Of a stretch of 64,000 bases of DNA, positions 61,344 to 64,000 are shown piece after piece. The first letter of the stretch is position 1, and each line of letters opens with the position of its first letter. The notes under the pieces were generated by a model that did no database searches, was not told where the DNA came from, and worked only from the letters and a program-made list of their open reading frames with translations. The position numbers were made by a program, and so were the translations under genes. Location of the stretch: contig JALONH010000001.1 of NCBI GenBank assembly GCA_025455005.1, positions 62,001 to 126,000 of the forward strand, given 5' to 3'. This DNA comes from Cytophagaceae bacterium (GTDB lineage: Bacteria > Bacteroidota > Bacteroidia > Cytophagales > Cytophagaceae).

Positions 61344-64000
61344 ATGAAAAACAATTACTGTTGGAGTAGGTATATTTTCATTACACTTACGGTAAGTATC
61401 GGCTTACTAGTGGGAGAGGTATGGGCTCAAGTGCCCCCCAATATTAATTCCGGAAATCCGAATTTCCCTTTTCCACAGTTTTTAAGTTATAACAATAATA
61501 CACTTCATACACTTTCTCATTTTGACCATCACATGGATGGAGTTCCACACGCTGAGATTGAGCAACGAACTCGAGAGGCTTACCGGATTTTATGTAATAA
61601 TATGAGTTATTATCCGGGTGTTACTGTAGCGGGTGTACCCTATATCTATCCTACAGCTCCGAACCATTGTACTTGTGTAGAGGGAGATGGTTACTATTTA
61701 TTAGCTGCTGCCTATATGGGCGATAAACGGACATTTGACGGATATTATATGTGGGCGCACGATAGAGGATTTCATAGAGTCACAAGATTTGTGGATGGCG
61801 TTCAAAACTCACCGGGGTATTTATATTCTATTGGATTGTCTGCTGCCGGTAAAAAAGGTGCCGGTACTAATGTATTTGGTGGAGCGATTGGTGCTGGAGC
61901 TAATTCAGCTGCAGATGGTGACTTTGATGTAGCCTTAGCATTGTTAGTTGCTTACAGACAATGGGGAGAAAATTCAGGAATAATTCCTCCTGCAACAGGA
62001 GTTGAAATTAATTATAGAACTGAGGCGCTCAGATATATAAAAGGATTGGTAGATACCATGCGAAACGTGACTACCAATAATCCACAAAAATGGAATTCAG
62101 GTGATATTGGAATGGATGGATATGTAAAGGGTGGAGATACATGGAATGAATTAACGGATTGGGCAAATGTTGGTTATTTAGGGTTACTTCCTGAGTATTT
62201 TGGCCCTAGACAACAATACGTAGATTATAATGCGCCTGCCTATTTTAAAATTTTTGGTGATTTTATTCAATCTCAAGAACCTACTAATACCTGGTGTATC
62301 AATCAATTTAGAAGAGCGGAAGCTTCTTGTGATTGGGTATCTAAACAAATGGATAATCAAAATCTTTCGGGATTTGCAGGATGGATTAATATGTCGACAG
62401 GTTTACCCGTATTTAGTAGCTTCACGGATGGCGAAGATTTTAGAACACCATGGCGAACAACACTAAATCATATGTGGAATGGACCTTCAGAAGTAACTTG
62501 GAATCCTATTCTTCATCAATTTTCTAATACTTCAAATACATTTCAATTAGATTTTTCTCATCAAGTGATGTCTTTCTTTAAAGATCCTCAATCTTTTGGA
62601 AATACTCCTTACACATTACCAACCTTAAATCTACCCATTTGTGGTCCCTCTACTGTTACCGCTTACCATTCTCCTACAGGTGGAGGACAAACCAAAACAA
62701 CAACTACTGGAAGTGTTACCACATCCTCTAGTTATTTCCGTTTAAATTGGCCATATGGTTCATTTTCTCCTGCTGCTGTTAATGTACAAGATTTTGATAT
62801 TATGACCAAAATGTACAGGAAATGTGAAATCACTTGGGATGGTCAAGATATAGGACAACAATACTTAAATTCAAGACCTATCTATTTTCATGAATGGTTT
62901 CGATTATTGGGAATGTTAGTCTTAACAGGTAATTATCATGATCCCCAGCAAATGATTCCTACAGCAAATATGAAAATTTATAAAGAAGTAAATAAGACAT
63001 TTGCTTATGTAGGGGATACACTTCAATATACTATAACCTATCGCAACTACGGTAAACCAACGGCTACTGGGGTAGTAGTTACAGATGTATTACCTGCAGG
63101 ATTGCAATATATATCCTATACTTCTACAAAGCCCGGGGTAACATTTTCTTCTTCTGGTTCTACTCTTACGTGGTCCATAGGTTCTGTTGTAGGAACGAAT
63201 AATAACCTGCCGGCTAACTTATCTCTTACTATGGATACCTTACGTGTAAAGGTTCGTGTTTTAGCAGCCGCATCCGGAACCCGTGTTTGTAATCGAGCGG
63301 TCATTACGTGTACCAATGGTTCAGGATGGACAAGTAATGAATTCCCAAACCGAGTAACAGAGGTGATGCAACGCAATTGCGTAGACATATTGGGTGAAAG
63401 CCCATTAAAGATCACTAAAACGGCGTCTAAAGCGGCTGTTCAAGTAGGAGATTCTATTGCTTACACTATAGTAGTAAAAAATCAATCAGTTGCATTTTTA
63501 AATGGAGGAAGACCTGGGGTGATTTTATCTGTAGGGCACCAAGGATTAACCTCTACCAGTGAGTTAAAATTGAATTTTAGATTTTGGCATGGTGCGGATG
63601 AAGCATATATCAATACGAAAAACTATCGTATGTCATATTTCCTTCGTGAAGCGGGACCTCCCAATTGGTTAGTTGATATGAATACCTCTGAGGGTTTTGG
63701 AACCGTTCCACCAACAATCAATACTCAAGCGTTGGTGCCGGGCACAGGATATAATCATCGTTTCTTTCTAACCTTTCCGGACCAATTAGCCACTGTAACA
63801 CAACACTTAGCTGAGTATAATACGAATGACGATAAGATTCACAGAGGAGCAACACGTCCTCAGCGTATGGAAGTAAGGGTGTATACTAATCCTACCGGTG
63901 TATTTAATTTCACTGATGATTGGAGCGCAGACCCAACGTTACAAGTCGCCTCCGGAGACTTGTATTTTCCTGTTGCAAACGACTGGACGGATCCGAATAA
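61344..64000 (+). CDS. Secreted glycoside hydrolase family 8 protein with DUF11 domains (3' end outside window)
   Basis: 885 codons seen, open to the right edge. Signal peptide 1-28 (GEVWA before Q). The GH8 (alpha/alpha)6 domain covers roughly 35-540: catalytic acid Glu113 in CVEGDGYYLLAAAYMGD, and AADGDFDVALALLVAYRQW (189-207), which fits the GH8 signature pattern at nearly all positions. Residues about 543-680 are a DUF11-type beta domain (YVGDTLQYTITYRNYG, VTDVLPAGLQY); a second DUF11 start (PLKITKTASKAAVQVGDSIAYTIVVKNQ) is at about 687, followed by an insertion. GH8 enzymes cut beta-1,4-glucans, xylans or chitosan; substrate not decided here. Export, perhaps by type IX secretion, would be settled by the missing C terminus. 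Confidence 0.92.
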   Translation, partial: MKNNYCWSRYIFITLTVSIGLLVGEVWAQVPPNINSGNPNFPFPQFLSYNNNTLHTLSHFDHHMDGVPHAEIEQRTREAYRILCNNMSYYPGVTVAGVPYIYPTAPNHCTCVEGDGYYLLAAAYMGDKRTFDGYYMWAHDRGFHRVTRFVDGVQNSPGYLYSIGLSAAGKKGAGTNVFGGAIGAGANSAADGDFDVALALLVAYRQWGENSGIIPPATGVEINYRTEALRYIKGLVDTMRNVTTNNPQKWNSGDIGMDGYVKGGDTWNELTDWANVGYLGLLPEYFGPRQQYVDYNAPAYFKIFGDFIQSQEPTNTWCINQFRRAEASCDWVSKQMDNQNLSGFAGWINMSTGLPVFSSFTDGEDFRTPWRTTLNHMWNGPSEVTWNPILHQFSNTSNTFQLDFSHQVMSFFKDPQSFGNTPYTLPTLNLPICGPSTVTAYHSPTGGGQTKTTTTGSVTTSSSYFRLNWPYGSFSPAAVNVQDFDIMTKMYRKCEITWDGQDIGQQYLNSRPIYFHEWFRLLGMLVLTGNYHDPQQMIPTANMKIYKEVNKTFAYVGDTLQYTITYRNYGKPTATGVVVTDVLPAGLQYISYTSTKPGVTFSSSGSTLTWSIGSVVGTNNNLPANLSLTMDTLRVKVRVLAAASGTRVCNRAVITCTNGSGWTSNEFPNRVTEVMQRNCVDILGESPLKITKTASKAAVQVGDSIAYTIVVKNQSVAFLNGGRPGVILSVGHQGLTSTSELKLNFRFWHGADEAYINTKNYRMSYFLREAGPPNWLVDMNTSEGFGTVPPTINTQALVPGTGYNHRFFLTFPDQLATVTQHLAEYNTNDDKIHRGATRPQRMEVRVYTNPTGVFNFTDDWSADPTLQVASGDLYFPVANDWTDPN

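Noticed and set aside
61735-61932. Rightward small frames at 61735-61932 and 62230-62466 and the leftward one at 63116-63415
   Set aside because: They lie inside the continuous GH8 frame starting at 61344 and are shadows.
1-64000. tRNA, rRNA, insertion sequences, prophage, CRISPR arrays, replication origin
   Set aside because: Reading all spacers showed no cloverleaf, no rRNA segments, no transposase or integrase genes, no terminal repeats and no repeat-spacer array.

Overview
The window looks like a chromosome segment from a Bacteroidota bacterium, most likely of the Cytophaga type. The reasons are an AT-rich base composition with almost no Shine-Dalgarno sites, several promoters of the Bacteroidota form (TTG or TTTG, about 20 bases, then TAnnTTTG), OmpA proteins with thrombospondin-3 repeats, DUF3857/transglutaminase proteins, PorT-like barrels, a TIGR03643 protein, and a large secreted family 8 glycoside hydrolase. 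Genus level is inference only. Nearly all of it is core chromosome. I saw no insertion sequence, phage, CRISPR array, tRNA or rRNA.

Layout. 1-12 kb: two Skp/OmpH periplasmic chaperones (the first cut by the window edge), LD-carboxypeptidase, Kup potassium transporter, beta-CASP metallo-nuclease, ChrA, and the leftward rimP-nusA-infB operon with its own promoter and a leader hairpin. 12-20 kb: an EEP-family membrane phosphatase/nuclease, cysS, a glutaminyl-cyclase-like lipoprotein, and two tandem DUF3857 proteins, the second without the transglutaminase cysteine. 20-31 kb: a FAD/Fe-S oxidase, an OmpA protein, a membrane-anchored receiver domain, a SlyD-like FKBP, a barrel protein, a binding-protein-like protein without signal peptide, a rhodanese, Amt, then DUF2520-kdsC-UbiA. 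31-39 kb: purN-purH, then the complete rod-shape operon mreB-mreC-mreD-mrdA-rodA.

39-53 kb: MscS with a membrane-anchored Skp-like protein, a 7TMR-DISM histidine kinase, a glutamate-synthase-like FMN protein, a beta-barrel, an ABC-F ATPase, and the leftward cluster permuted ATP-grasp / alpha-E / transglutaminase / Anbu proteasome homologue, followed by a membrane-tethered coiled-coil protein. This cluster is the most system-like part of the window: a predicted peptide-ligase and peptidase set whose substrate is unknown.

53-64 kb: a lipoamide-dehydrogenase-like flavoprotein that has lost both active-site cysteines but carries a cysteine cluster at its C terminus, a small membrane protein, a 1-Cys peroxiredoxin, a TIGR03643 protein, a histidine kinase interrupted by a frameshift in an A7 tract, Mfd, and the first 885 codons of a secreted GH8 enzyme that runs off the right edge, behind a leader rich in inverted repeats.

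The points most worth checking are the cysteine-less Lpd homologue, the A7 frameshift in the kinase, the Anbu cluster with its extra coiled-coil gene, the rimP leader hairpin, and a possible structured RNA near 45.85 kb.
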